Assembly: GCA_016699715.1 (NCBI GenBank)
Contig: CP065007.1
Location: 1,488,001 to 1,552,000 of the forward strand
Source of the DNA: Candidatus Competibacteraceae bacterium
GTDB lineage: Bacteria > Pseudomonadota > Gammaproteobacteria > Competibacterales > Competibacteraceae
Reading direction: 5' to 3'
Length of the DNA stretch: 64,000 nucleotides
Shown in pieces: positions 38,988 through 46,811 of this stretch. The notes below the pieces were generated by a model. That model was given only the letters and a program-made list of their open reading frames with translations, made no database searches and was not told the DNA's origin. Each line of letters begins with the position of its first letter. The first letter of the stretch is position 1. Both the position numbers and the translations under genes were made by a program.

Positions 38988-40838
38988 ATGGCACTCACGC
39001 ATGACGGCGCAAAACGCACCAGCAACGCCAACTTGTTGAAATGGGTAGATGAAATAGCCGCCCTGACCCAGCCTGATCGCATCGTCTGGTGCGACGGCTC
39101 GGAGGCGGAATATCAGCGTCTGTGCGACGAGATGGTCGCCTCCGGCACCTTCACCAGACTGAACCCGGAAAAGCGGCCCAACTCTTATCTTGCTCGTTCC
39201 CATCCATCCGACGTGGCGCGAGTCGAGGATCGCACCTTCATTTGCAGCCTGAACAAAGATGATGCCGGCCCGACCAACAACTGGGCACCGCCGGATGAAA
39301 TGCGGGCACAGTTGAAAGAACTGATGAACGGCTGCATGAAGGGTCGCACCTTGTATGTGATCCCCTTCAGCATGGGTCCCATTGGTAGCCCAATTGCCCA
39401 GATCGGCATTGAAATTACCGATTCGGCTTATGTCGTGGTCAACATGAGGATCATGACCCGCATGGGCCAAAAGGTACTCGACACGCTGGGTAGCGACGGT
39501 TTCTATATACCCTGCGTGCATTCAGTGGGCGCACCGCTGGCCCCCGGTCAGCAGGATGTCGCCTGGCCGTGTGAGCCGGACATTGGCCGCAAAGCGATCG
39601 TGCATTTCCCCGAGACGCGTGAGATCTGGTCCTATGGTTCGGGCTACGGCGGCAATGCGCTGCTGGGCAAGAAATGTCTGGCCCTGCGTATTGCCTCGTC
39701 CATGGCCCGCGATGAAGGCTGGTTGGCCGAGCATATGCTGATCCTGGGTCTCGAATCGCCCAAGGGCGAGAAGACCTATGTCGCGGCGGCCTTCCCAAGC
39801 GCCTGCGGCAAGACCAACCTGGCCATGATCGTACCACCCAAGGGCTTCGGCAACTGGAAGGCGCTGACCGTCGGTGACGACATTGCCTGGATCAAGCCGC
39901 GTCCCGATGGCACCTTGCGCGCCATCAATCCGGAAGCCGGCTTCTTCGGCGTCGCTCCCGGAACCTCCTACGATTCCAACCCCATGGCGATGGAGTCCTG
40001 CAAATCCAACTCCATTTTCACCAACGTGGTGCTGACTGACGACAACGACGTCTGGTGGGAAGGCATGGGTGTGGAGCCCCCGGCCCATGGCATCGACTGG
40101 CAGGGCAACGACTGGACGCCGGATTGCGGTCGGCTGGGCGCCCACGCCAACTCGCGCTTTACCTCGCCTGCGGCGCAGTGCCCGACCATCGACCCCGCTT
40201 GGGAAGATCCGGCCGGCGTGCCGATTTCGGCGTTCATCTTCGGTGGTCGTCTGTCCAAGACCTTCCCGCTGGTCTACCAAGCCTTCGATTGGAACCATGG
40301 CGTATTCATGGCGGCTACCATGGGTTCGGAAGCCACCGCGGCGGCCATTGGCGTGACCGGCATCCGGCGCGATCCTTTTGCCATGCTGCCGTTCTGCGGC
40401 TACAACATGGCGGCCTATTGGGGTCACTGGATCAACATGGGCAAGAAGTCGGGGATTAAGCTGCCCATGATCTTCCGCACCAACTGGTTCCGCAAGGATG
40501 CGAACGGCAAGTTCGCCTGGCCGGGCTTCGGTCAGAACATGCGGGTTCTCAAGTGGATCGTGGAACGCGTCAACGGCCAGGTCGATGCGGTGGAAAGCTC
40601 GTTCGGGTTGATGCCGCGCTACGAGGATCTGGACTTGGAAGGCATGGATTTCTCCAAGGAACAGTTCGAGATGATCACCAGCATCAACCGTTCGGAGGCG
40701 CTCAGCGAGATCGAGGATATCAAGGGCTTCTTCGAGAAGTTTGGCGAGAAGCTGCCACCGGAACTCGAAAAGCAGCGCCAAGAGTTCGGGAAGCGTGCCG
40801 AGAAGGCTCCCGAAGTGTGGACAGTCGAAGCAGCCTGA
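38988..40838 (+). CDS. pckG: Phosphoenolpyruvate carboxykinase (GTP)
   Basis: Converts oxaloacetate to phosphoenolpyruvate with GTP, the first committed gluconeogenic step. At 616 residues it has the size of the GTP enzyme, not the ATP one. The P-loop is AAAFPSACGKTNLAM, with the catalytic cysteine just before the GKT. Also seen are the substrate region YGSGYGGNALLGKKCLALR and the guanine-binding FRTNWFRKDANGKFAWPGFG. The ribosome site GAGGGG lies about 10 bp upstream. A tandem 10-bp repeat and a terminator follow the stop. Confidence 0.96.
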   Translation: MALTHDGAKRTSNANLLKWVDEIAALTQPDRIVWCDGSEAEYQRLCDEMVASGTFTRLNPEKRPNSYLARSHPSDVARVEDRTFICSLNKDDAGPTNNWAPPDEMRAQLKELMNGCMKGRTLYVIPFSMGPIGSPIAQIGIEITDSAYVVVNMRIMTRMGQKVLDTLGSDGFYIPCVHSVGAPLAPGQQDVAWPCEPDIGRKAIVHFPETREIWSYGSGYGGNALLGKKCLALRIASSMARDEGWLAEHMLILGLESPKGEKTYVAAAFPSACGKTNLAMIVPPKGFGNWKALTVGDDIAWIKPRPDGTLRAINPEAGFFGVAPGTSYDSNPMAMESCKSNSIFTNVVLTDDNDVWWEGMGVEPPAHGIDWQGNDWTPDCGRLGAHANSRFTSPAAQCPTIDPAWEDPAGVPISAFIFGGRLSKTFPLVYQAFDWNHGVFMAATMGSEATAAAIGVTGIRRDPFAMLPFCGYNMAAYWGHWINMGKKSGIKLPMIFRTNWFRKDANGKFAWPGFGQNMRVLKWIVERVNGQVDAVESSFGLMPRYEDLDLEGMDFSKEQFEMITSINRSEALSEIEDIKGFFEKFGEKLPPELEKQRQEFGKRAEKAPEVWTVEAA

Positions 40839-40840
40839 AG

Positions 40841-40891
40841 CCTGGATGGCCATGGATGGCCATGGATGGCCATGGATGGCCATGGATGGCC
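40841..40891. repeat. Tandem 10-bp repeat, five units, after pckG
   Basis: Five head-to-tail copies of CATGGATGGC (the first with CC for CA) start 3 bp after the pckG stop and end before the terminator. This is a short variable-number-type repeat. Confidence 0.9.
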
Positions 40892-40912
40892 AGATGAAAC
40901 CTTAGGAGCAAC

Positions 40913-40940
40913 AAAAAAGCCGGCGTGAGCCGGCTTTTTT
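40913..40940. terminator. Bidirectional terminator between pckG and the dehalogenase-like gene
   Basis: A GCCGGC/GCCGGC stem (40919-40924 with 40929-40934), GTGA loop, flanked by A6 and T6, can end transcription on both strands. It sits between two convergent genes. Confidence 0.92.
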
Positions 40941-41000
40941 GTTCGCACGTCGGGCGCGCGGTACTTCGGGAAGCTTGACAAAAACCCACCGCGTACTCTA

Positions 41001-41882
41001 TTAACTCCCGAAAAACTCGCGGAGTGCCAGCACCACGTCTTCCGGTTTTTCCTCCGGCAGAAAATGCCCGCAGTCCAAAGCCTTGCCTTCCACATGGTCG
41101 GCATATTGCCGCCAAACCTCCAGCACATCGTAGGTCCGGTGAACAAAGCCTTTGGCGCCCCATAACACAAGAAGCGGACAACGAATCTTCTTATCCAGAT
41201 CTTCTTCATCATGCCGCAAATCAATGCTTGCCGCCGCCCGATAATCTTCGCAGGAGGCCCGAATGGTTTCCGGATTGCTGAAACAGCGAATGTACTCGGA
41301 TACCACTTCGGATGCGAAGCGTGCGTCGGGAGCACTCCAGTGCTTCAGCTTTTCGGTGAGATAGTAGGCCGGGTCGGCTCCAATCATCCGTTCGGGTAGT
41401 CCGTTCGGCTGGATCAGAAAGAACCAGTGATAGTAACCCGTGGCAAAATTCTGGTCGGTGTGCTTGAACATGTGATAAGTGGGAACGATATCCATGATAC
41501 ATGCTTTCTTGACTCGATCAGGATAATCGAGCGCCATGCGGTGGGCCACCCTGGCGCCCCGATCATGACCAGCCACGACAAATTCCCGGTATCCGAAGTA
41601 TTCCATCACTTCCACCATGTCCCGAGCCATCGCCCGCTTGGAATAGACACCATGATCCGGGGTGCTTTTCGGCTTGGAACTATCGCCATATCCACGCAAA
41701 TCTGGACAAATAACGCGAAACTCATCCGCCAATTGCGGTGCAACTTGGCGCCACATGGCATGCGTTTGCGGGTAGCCATGTAAAAACAGCAGCGGACTAC
41801 CCGACCCACCATGTTCCATAAAAATGGCCGCGCCACTGGTGTTAATCTGAATCTTATTGAATTCTTTTCCAAGCATGGCCAT
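41001..41882 (-). CDS. Alpha/beta hydrolase like fluoroacetate/haloacetate dehalogenase
   Basis: A 293-residue hydrolase. The nucleophile is Asp107 in AGHDRGARVAHRMALD, with Arg108 and Arg111 spaced as the carboxylate-binding arginines of fluoroacetate dehalogenase. The oxyanion region is FLHGYPQTHAMW. The pair His152-Trp153 in GYYHWFF matches the fluoride-binding pair of that enzyme. The catalytic histidine is in ALDCGHFLPEEKP. An AAAGGAG site precedes the ATG at 41882. Epoxide hydrolases share the fold, but the arginine and His-Trp pattern favours haloacetate. Substrate use is inferred. Confidence 0.85.
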   Translation of the reverse strand: MAMLGKEFNKIQINTSGAAIFMEHGGSGSPLLFLHGYPQTHAMWRQVAPQLADEFRVICPDLRGYGDSSKPKSTPDHGVYSKRAMARDMVEVMEYFGYREFVVAGHDRGARVAHRMALDYPDRVKKACIMDIVPTYHMFKHTDQNFATGYYHWFFLIQPNGLPERMIGADPAYYLTEKLKHWSAPDARFASEVVSEYIRCFSNPETIRASCEDYRAAASIDLRHDEEDLDKKIRCPLLVLWGAKGFVHRTYDVLEVWRQYADHVEGKALDCGHFLPEEKPEDVVLALREFFGS

Positions 41883-42008
41883 AGAATCTCCTTTATTTCA
41901 ATAATGAGTCGATCAAATATTGATTGACTCCTGTATCTTTCAGATTCGGCCCTTGGAATCAATAAGATTGCAGGACTACCCACTCGGGTTGGCTTCGCTT
42001 CATTCCAA

Positions 42009-42155
42009 CTAAGATTGCTGATTCGGTGTCTCATCCAGCGGGACACTGCTTTTATCCAATTTCCGTTGACGTTTCTCTTCCTGTTTCGCTTCCTGCTTCT
42101 TTTTCTTGCTCAGATCTTTTTGACGTTTTTCGTACTGATAGTTAGGCTTGGCCAA
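42009..42155 (-). CDS. Small highly basic protein of unknown function
   Basis: A 48-residue, Lys/Glu/Arg-rich protein beginning AKPNYQYEKRQKDLSKKKK. The start is taken as TTG at 42155 because AAAGGAG lies seven bases before it and relatives I recall begin MAKPNY. A longer start at 42209 has no ribosome site. Such short charged proteins recur as single genes in proteobacteria and have no known role. Confidence 0.7.
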   Translation of the reverse strand: MAKPNYQYEKRQKDLSKKKKQEAKQEEKRQRKLDKSSVPLDETPNQQS

Positions 42156-42324
42156 GGTAGCTCCTTTGAGCAGAGGGTGATGGGTAAGGGGTAACACCGG
42201 TCGCCCCATGGGGTTTGATGCGGAATTGAATCGGTACGGATCGTTGTTGGCAAGACTATAATTTCAAGAGGCAAACGGACCAATAGTTACCGAATCGAAA
42301 GCGTGGCGTCCGACAACTCATTCC

Positions 42325-42750
42325 TTAATCCCTGTTTCGACTCCGCTCCGCCGGCACATAGAGTTGTTCCATCAAATAGTTCTTGAACTCCGCCGTGTAC
42401 GGTTGGTTTTTCAGCGCCGTATCCATACACAACAGCCACGCATCGCGCTCTTTCGATCCAATCTCAAAGCGACTGTGCGCCTGCGGTATTCTGATGGAAC
42501 CATACTTCTCCATATAAAGTTTTGGACCACCCAGCCAACCGCACAAAAATCGAGTTAGCTTATCCCGAGTAATATCCAGATTTTTTGGATGCATGCCTCT
42601 GATTTTCTCGGCTTCTGGAAGTCGTTCCATCACATCATAAAAATCATCGACCAGCTTTCTTATTCCTGATTTACCACCCGCTGCTTGATAAGAAGCATCT
42701 CCCACGCCATATTGAGGCTTATCCTTGCGCTTAAGTTCTGTAACCACCAA
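42325..42750 (-). CDS. Group II truncated hemoglobin
   Basis: A 141-residue 2-on-2 globin. The proximal-helix region is IPQAHSRFEIG with the heme-binding histidine near residue 91, followed by the group II tryptophan in KERDAWLLCMD. The E-helix side is FLCGWLGGPKLYMEKYG. Likely oxygen or nitric oxide chemistry in the cytoplasm. It lies in a lower-GC stretch with the dehalogenase-like and glyoxalase genes, all on the minus strand but well spaced, so not clearly an operon. Confidence 0.9.
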   Translation of the reverse strand: MVVTELKRKDKPQYGVGDASYQAAGGKSGIRKLVDDFYDVMERLPEAEKIRGMHPKNLDITRDKLTRFLCGWLGGPKLYMEKYGSIRIPQAHSRFEIGSKERDAWLLCMDTALKNQPYTAEFKNYLMEQLYVPAERSRNRD

Positions 42751-42882
42751 TGAGCATGCTCCTCATAATCAATCAAAAATCACTGCGAAATTGTTTTATT
42801 AAAACTACTTGAAAATCAAATTACTCATTCCAGAGCTTATTGATCCCGGATTTTATCTTGCACCAACCATGGAATTCTCTCG

Positions 42883-43266
42883 TCATTTCTTTCCAATCAG
42901 CTCAATTGGGTAACCGTCGGGGTCTTCGATAAAAGAGATAAGCGTGGTCCCCGCGTTCATGGGACCTGCTTCACGAAGAATCTTGCCATCGCGTTTCTTG
43001 ACTTCCGCCGTGGCCTGATACACATCATCGACTTCAATGGCAATATGACCATAGGCGGTTCCCATCTCATAACGATCCACGCCCCAATTGTAGGTCAATT
43101 CAATCACGGTATGATCGGATTCATCGCCATATCCCAGGAATGCCAAGGTAAACTCACCATCGGGATAATCTCGTTGGCGTAGTAACTTCATTCCCAGGAT
43201 CTCGGTGTAAAACTTGATCGAGCGCTCCAAGTCACCGGTTCTCAACATAGTGTGGAGAATACGCAT
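42883..43266 (-). CDS. gloA: Lactoylglutathione lyase (glyoxalase I)
   Basis: Converts the methylglyoxal-glutathione hemithioacetal to S-lactoylglutathione. The 127 residues show the VOC fold, beginning MRILHTMLRTGDLERSI with the first metal histidine at position 5. The glutamate in HTVIELTYNWG, a second histidine in YGHIAIEVDD and the final glutamate in GYPIELIGKK complete the metal site. The length is typical of the nickel-type enzyme. GGAGGT lies in front of the ATG. Confidence 0.95.
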   Translation of the reverse strand: MRILHTMLRTGDLERSIKFYTEILGMKLLRQRDYPDGEFTLAFLGYGDESDHTVIELTYNWGVDRYEMGTAYGHIAIEVDDVYQATAEVKKRDGKILREAGPMNAGTTLISFIEDPDGYPIELIGKK

Positions 43267-43299
43267 GATTTTTCACCTCCAAATAGGGTCACGAATCGC

Positions 43300-43330
43300 A
43301 ACCGGCACGACCATGCCAGCCGTGCCGGTT
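43300..43330 (-). terminator. Stem-loop between argG and gloA
   Basis: A perfect 10-bp stem (43300-43309 with 43321-43330) with an 11-base loop lies 8 bp after the argG stop. There is no T-run on the minus strand, so termination there is only possible. Confidence 0.5.
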
Positions 43331-43337
43331 TTCCAAA

Positions 43338-44555
43338 TTACCGCCGTCCCTTCAGCGCCGCGATCCGCATCCGCAGGGCGTTGAGCTTAATGAACCCACC
43401 CGCGTCCTTCTGATCATAGGCGCCGGCGTCATCCTCGAAGGTAGCGATGTTCATGTCGAACAGGCTATCGTCCGACTTGCGACCGGCCACGATCACGTTG
43501 CCCTTGTACAGCTTGACCCGCGCTGTGCCGTTCACATGAACTTGCGAAGCATCAATCATGGTCTGCAACAACTTGCGCTCGGGGCTCCACCAATAGCCGT
43601 TATAAACCAGACTCGCGTAGCGCGGCATTAGTTCGTCCTTGAGATGCGCGACTTCCCGGTCCAGAGTCAGCGATTCCATGGCCCGGTGCGCCTTGAGCAT
43701 GATGGTGCCGCCGGGGGTTTCGTAGCAACCGCGCGACTTCATGCCGACATAACGGTTCTCGACCATATCCAGCCGGCCGATGCCGTGCTCACCCCCAAGC
43801 TGGTTCAGTTTAGTCAACACCGCGGCGGGGGTCAGCGTTTCGCCGTCGATGGCCACGATATCGCCGTTGCGGTAGTCCAGTTCGATGTGGCGCGGTTGAT
43901 CCGGTGCCTGCTCCGGCGACACCGACCAACGCCACATCGCCTCGTCCGGCTCGTTCCACGGATCTTCCAGCACGCCGCCTTCGTAGGAAATATGCAGCAG
44001 GTTGGCATCCATCGAATACGGCGATTTCGTTCCGCGCTTCATCTCGACCGGGATGCCATGCTGCTCCGCGTAGGCCAGCATTTTCTCGCGCGACAGCAAA
44101 TCCCACTCCCGCCATGGGGCGATGATCTTGATGTCGGGCTTCAGGGCATAGGCACCCAGCTCGAAGCGTACTTGGTCGTTGCCCTTGCCGGTGGCGCCGT
44201 GAGCGATGGCTTCGGCGCCGGTTTGCACGGCGATCTCGATCTGCCGCTTGGCGATCAGCGGCCGGGCGATCGAGGTGCCCAGCAGGTACTCGCCCTCGTA
44301 AATCGCATTCGCCCGAAACATGGGAAACACGAAGTCGCGCACGAACTCTTCGCGCAGGTCATCAATGAAGATGTGTTCCGGCTTGATACCGGCCATCAGC
44401 GCCTTCTGCCGCGCTGGTTCCAGCTCCTCGTCCTGCCCCAGATCGGCGGTAAAAGTCACGATCTCGCACTGGTAGACATCCTGCAACCACTTCAGGATCA
44501 CCGAAGTATCCAACCCACCCGAATAGGCCAGCACGACTTTCTTGATGTCGGACAT
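43338..44555 (-). CDS. argG: Argininosuccinate synthase
   Basis: Joins citrulline and aspartate with ATP in arginine synthesis. The 405 residues start MSDIKKVVLAYSGGLDTSVI, where SGGLDTS is the PP-loop. Other family stretches are ATGKGNDQVRFELG and YSMDANLLHISYEGG. The ATG at 44555 has GAGGAG seven bases before it; the longer frame from 44624 has no such site. argH is not adjacent. Confidence 0.97.
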   Translation of the reverse strand: MSDIKKVVLAYSGGLDTSVILKWLQDVYQCEIVTFTADLGQDEELEPARQKALMAGIKPEHIFIDDLREEFVRDFVFPMFRANAIYEGEYLLGTSIARPLIAKRQIEIAVQTGAEAIAHGATGKGNDQVRFELGAYALKPDIKIIAPWREWDLLSREKMLAYAEQHGIPVEMKRGTKSPYSMDANLLHISYEGGVLEDPWNEPDEAMWRWSVSPEQAPDQPRHIELDYRNGDIVAIDGETLTPAAVLTKLNQLGGEHGIGRLDMVENRYVGMKSRGCYETPGGTIMLKAHRAMESLTLDREVAHLKDELMPRYASLVYNGYWWSPERKLLQTMIDASQVHVNGTARVKLYKGNVIVAGRKSDDSLFDMNIATFEDDAGAYDQKDAGGFIKLNALRMRIAALKGRR

Positions 44556-44803
44556 AATGCTCCTCACGCATACCGGTCGGTTCAATAACAAGAACGGCCC
44601 AGAACCTCTAGTCCGGACCGCCACAAGCCGCTAGCTTAAGGTTTTACCCCCATGCGTCAAGGTGCGGCGGACGAATCCATCAGATTTGACTACGTTGAGT
44701 ATTCAAGGGATAACACCCTAGTCGTTAAATCCGCCCTTCTCCGACCGCCGCCGCTTGCGGTTCCAGCGGCGCCAGACTGGCCACCAACGCGGCCATGAAC
44801 CCG

Positions 44804-44905
44804 TTGAGGCAAGCGGTCGCGGCGGCGCACCTTGATCCCCACCGCCAGCAGCAAAAACGGCTTGACGATCAGCAGAAAAACAACAGCCGTAACACGATGG
44901 ACCAC
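44804..44905 (-). pseudogene. Remnant of a PlsC-like acyltransferase N-terminus
   Basis: About 34 codons read VFLLIVKPFLLLAVGIKVRRRDRLPQ, like the N-terminus of 1-acylglycerol-3-phosphate acyltransferases before their HxxxxD motif. The frame then breaks and the catalytic part is missing. Another frame ends in AALVASLAPLEPQAAAVGEG, of unknown origin. It begins 11 bp after the cytidylyltransferase remnant. Confidence 0.5.
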
Positions 44906-44915
44906 ATGGCGACGT

Positions 44916-45290
44916 TTAGAAATAAAAGTATCGGGTGAAATGGAAAAACAGCGGCGCGGTGTAGGTCAGGCTATCCACCCGATCGAGAATCCCACCGTGC
45001 CCCGTTCACCGCTCAACACCGTCGCCACCGGCAGCAGTAGGAACAGATAAACCGGGATGAAGATGATGAACATCCCGTACCACTCAATATGAATCCAGAA
45101 ATACTGCACCGGGATGCTCAGATAGGCCCAGAGCAACACCCGGCGGTCGGCGCGGCGAGTGGGAATCAGGGTCAGGTATTCCTTGAGTGCCAGGAAGCTG
45201 ACCAGGGCGAAAAACAGCAGCGCCGCCGTCCGGCTCAAGGTCAGCGCCGGTTGCAAGCAATAGCAACAAAGCCGCGACCGCGACCTGATT
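44916..45290 (-). pseudogene. Decayed phosphatidate cytidylyltransferase (CdsA/YnbB-like)
   Basis: The minus strand first reads LVSFLALKEYLTLIPTRRAD and WYGMFIIFIPVYLFLLLP, typical of the YnbB branch of CDP-diglyceride synthases. In another frame it reads GHGGILDRVDSLTYTAPLFF and ends HFTRYFYF at a TAA (44916-44918). The join lies near 45005 and lacks roughly 100 residues that should lie between, including most of the catalytic core. The N-terminus is also not clear. An internal deletion with frameshift is the simplest reading, so it is non-functional. Confidence 0.75.
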
Positions 45291-45579
45291 GGCGCTGACG
45301 CCGCGACCGTAGCGGCCATGGTCAGTGACGATATCGACACTGTGGACCGGCTGGCCGACTGCATACAAGTCGGCCATAACCCGGCGCAACAGTATTTTCA
45401 AGCTAGCGGTGGGTTCCGCCGTACCGTGTCCCGACCCACCAGCACGCTGGCAACCACGAGGAAGTGGCCCGGCGGATAGTGCGAAAATATTTTCGAGCGA
45501 CAACCGGCGTGGCATCAAAAAAGGCCAACCCCGGCATGAGGCTGGCCTGCTCTTGGAAGTAAGCTGGCGACTGGCCGGA

Positions 45580-46158
45580 TCAGGCGTACTGGCTGGCGGC
45601 GAAATCCCAGTTGACCAGATTCCAGAACGCCTCGACGTACTTGGGACGGGCGTTGCGGTAATCGACGTAATAGGCGTGTTCCCACACATCGCAGGTCAGC
45701 AGCGCCGTCTTGCCGGAAGTCATTGGCGTACCGGCGTTGCTGGTGCTCATCAGTTCCACCGAACCGTCCGCGTTCTTCACCAGCCAGCCCCAGCCGGAAC
45801 CGAAGGTGCCGACCGAAACCTTGGTGAACTCCTCCTTGAAGGCCGCCAGCGAACCGAACTTCTTGTTGATCGCCTCGGCCAGCGCCCCAGTGGGTTCACC
45901 GCCGCCGTTGGGCTTCAGGCAGTTCCAGTAAAAAGTATGGTTCCATACCTGTGCGGCGTTGTTGAACAGCCCTCCGGACGACTTCTGAATAATCGCCTCC
46001 AGCGGCAGTTCTTCGTATTCGGTGCCCTTGATCAGGTTGTTGAGGTTGGTGACGTAGGTCTGGTGGTGCTTGCCGTAGTGATATTCCAGGGTTTCCGCCG
46101 AGATGTGAGGCTCCAGCGCGTTCTTGGCATAGGGTAGTTCGGGCAGTTGATGAACCAT
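45580..46158 (-). CDS. sodB: Superoxide dismutase [Fe]
   Basis: Cytoplasmic Fe superoxide dismutase of 192 residues. Metal ligands are His in LEYHYGKHHQTYVTNLN, His in AAQVWNHTFYWNCL, and Asp and His in LTCDVWEHAYYVDYRN. The segment FNNAAQVWNHTFYW and the length are those of SodB. The right-hand 262 bp to the BON gene hold both promoters. It precedes the phospholipid gene remnants on the same strand. Confidence 0.96.
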   Translation of the reverse strand: MVHQLPELPYAKNALEPHISAETLEYHYGKHHQTYVTNLNNLIKGTEYEELPLEAIIQKSSGGLFNNAAQVWNHTFYWNCLKPNGGGEPTGALAEAINKKFGSLAAFKEEFTKVSVGTFGSGWGWLVKNADGSVELMSTSNAGTPMTSGKTALLTCDVWEHAYYVDYRNARPKYVEAFWNLVNWDFAASQYA

Positions 46159-46420
46159 CGTCGTCTCTCCATTGATCCAGTGGGTGATAAATGAGCCTTC
46201 AGGGTTGCAGCGCCCGGTTAGAGCCTGGGGAAGGCATTAAAGCTTTACCGCCGGCGTGGGGTCCGAGCGGCAAAGCTGGGCTAGTCTAGACGCCGGTTCC
46301 GGCCGATGCAACGCGGGTTTCAGCCAAGCGGGGTGTGTTATTCTTGCCGTCAGACCGGCCGCCGGACCGGTATGAAGTCGGTCCGCACGCCCTGCGTTTC
46401 AGCCCACGGAGACCGAATAA

Positions 46421-46771
46421 ATGAACAAAATCCCCCTGATTCTCACTTTCCTCGCCGCCCTGACCCTCACTGCCTGCGCCGGCCTGGGTGGTGGTTCCAG
46501 CAGCGACACCAGCGCCGGCACCAGCCTCAGCGACAATGCGCGCCGCGGTCCTCAGGTCAACGATTCCGAAATCACCGCCTCCATCAAGGATGCCTTCAAG
46601 CAGGACGAGTTGTTATCAAACACCAGCATCACGGTCACTTCCGAGCAGGGTGTCGTTAGCATGAGCGGCCGGTTGACCGCCCGTGCCGCCAATCGCGCGA
46701 TGTCGCTGGCCCGCGCGGCGCCTGGCGTGCGCCGGGTGGTCTGGTCCAGCATCGACTACATCTCCGAATAA
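46421..46771 (+). CDS. BON-domain lipoprotein
   Basis: A 116-residue predicted outer-membrane or periplasmic lipoprotein. The signal ends in the lipobox LTAC (residues 16-19). After a Ser-rich linker a single BON domain (VNDSEITASIKDAFKQDELL to the end) has the SEQGVVSMSGRL core. It is shorter than OsmY or DolP, which have two BON domains. GGAGAC precedes the ATG. It sits 40 bp before the amidotransferase gene, so the two may be co-transcribed; BON proteins often respond to osmotic or envelope stress. Confidence 0.88.
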   Translation: MNKIPLILTFLAALTLTACAGLGGGSSSDTSAGTSLSDNARRGPQVNDSEITASIKDAFKQDELLSNTSITVTSEQGVVSMSGRLTARAANRAMSLARAAPGVRRVVWSSIDYISE

Positions 46772-46811
46772 GCCGGACCCCTCCGGCTCACCCTGCAAGT
46801 GGGACGATTCC

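Noticed and set aside
40841..40891. CRISPR or integron-type repeat
   Set aside because: Units of 10 bp follow each other directly; it is a simple tandem repeat.
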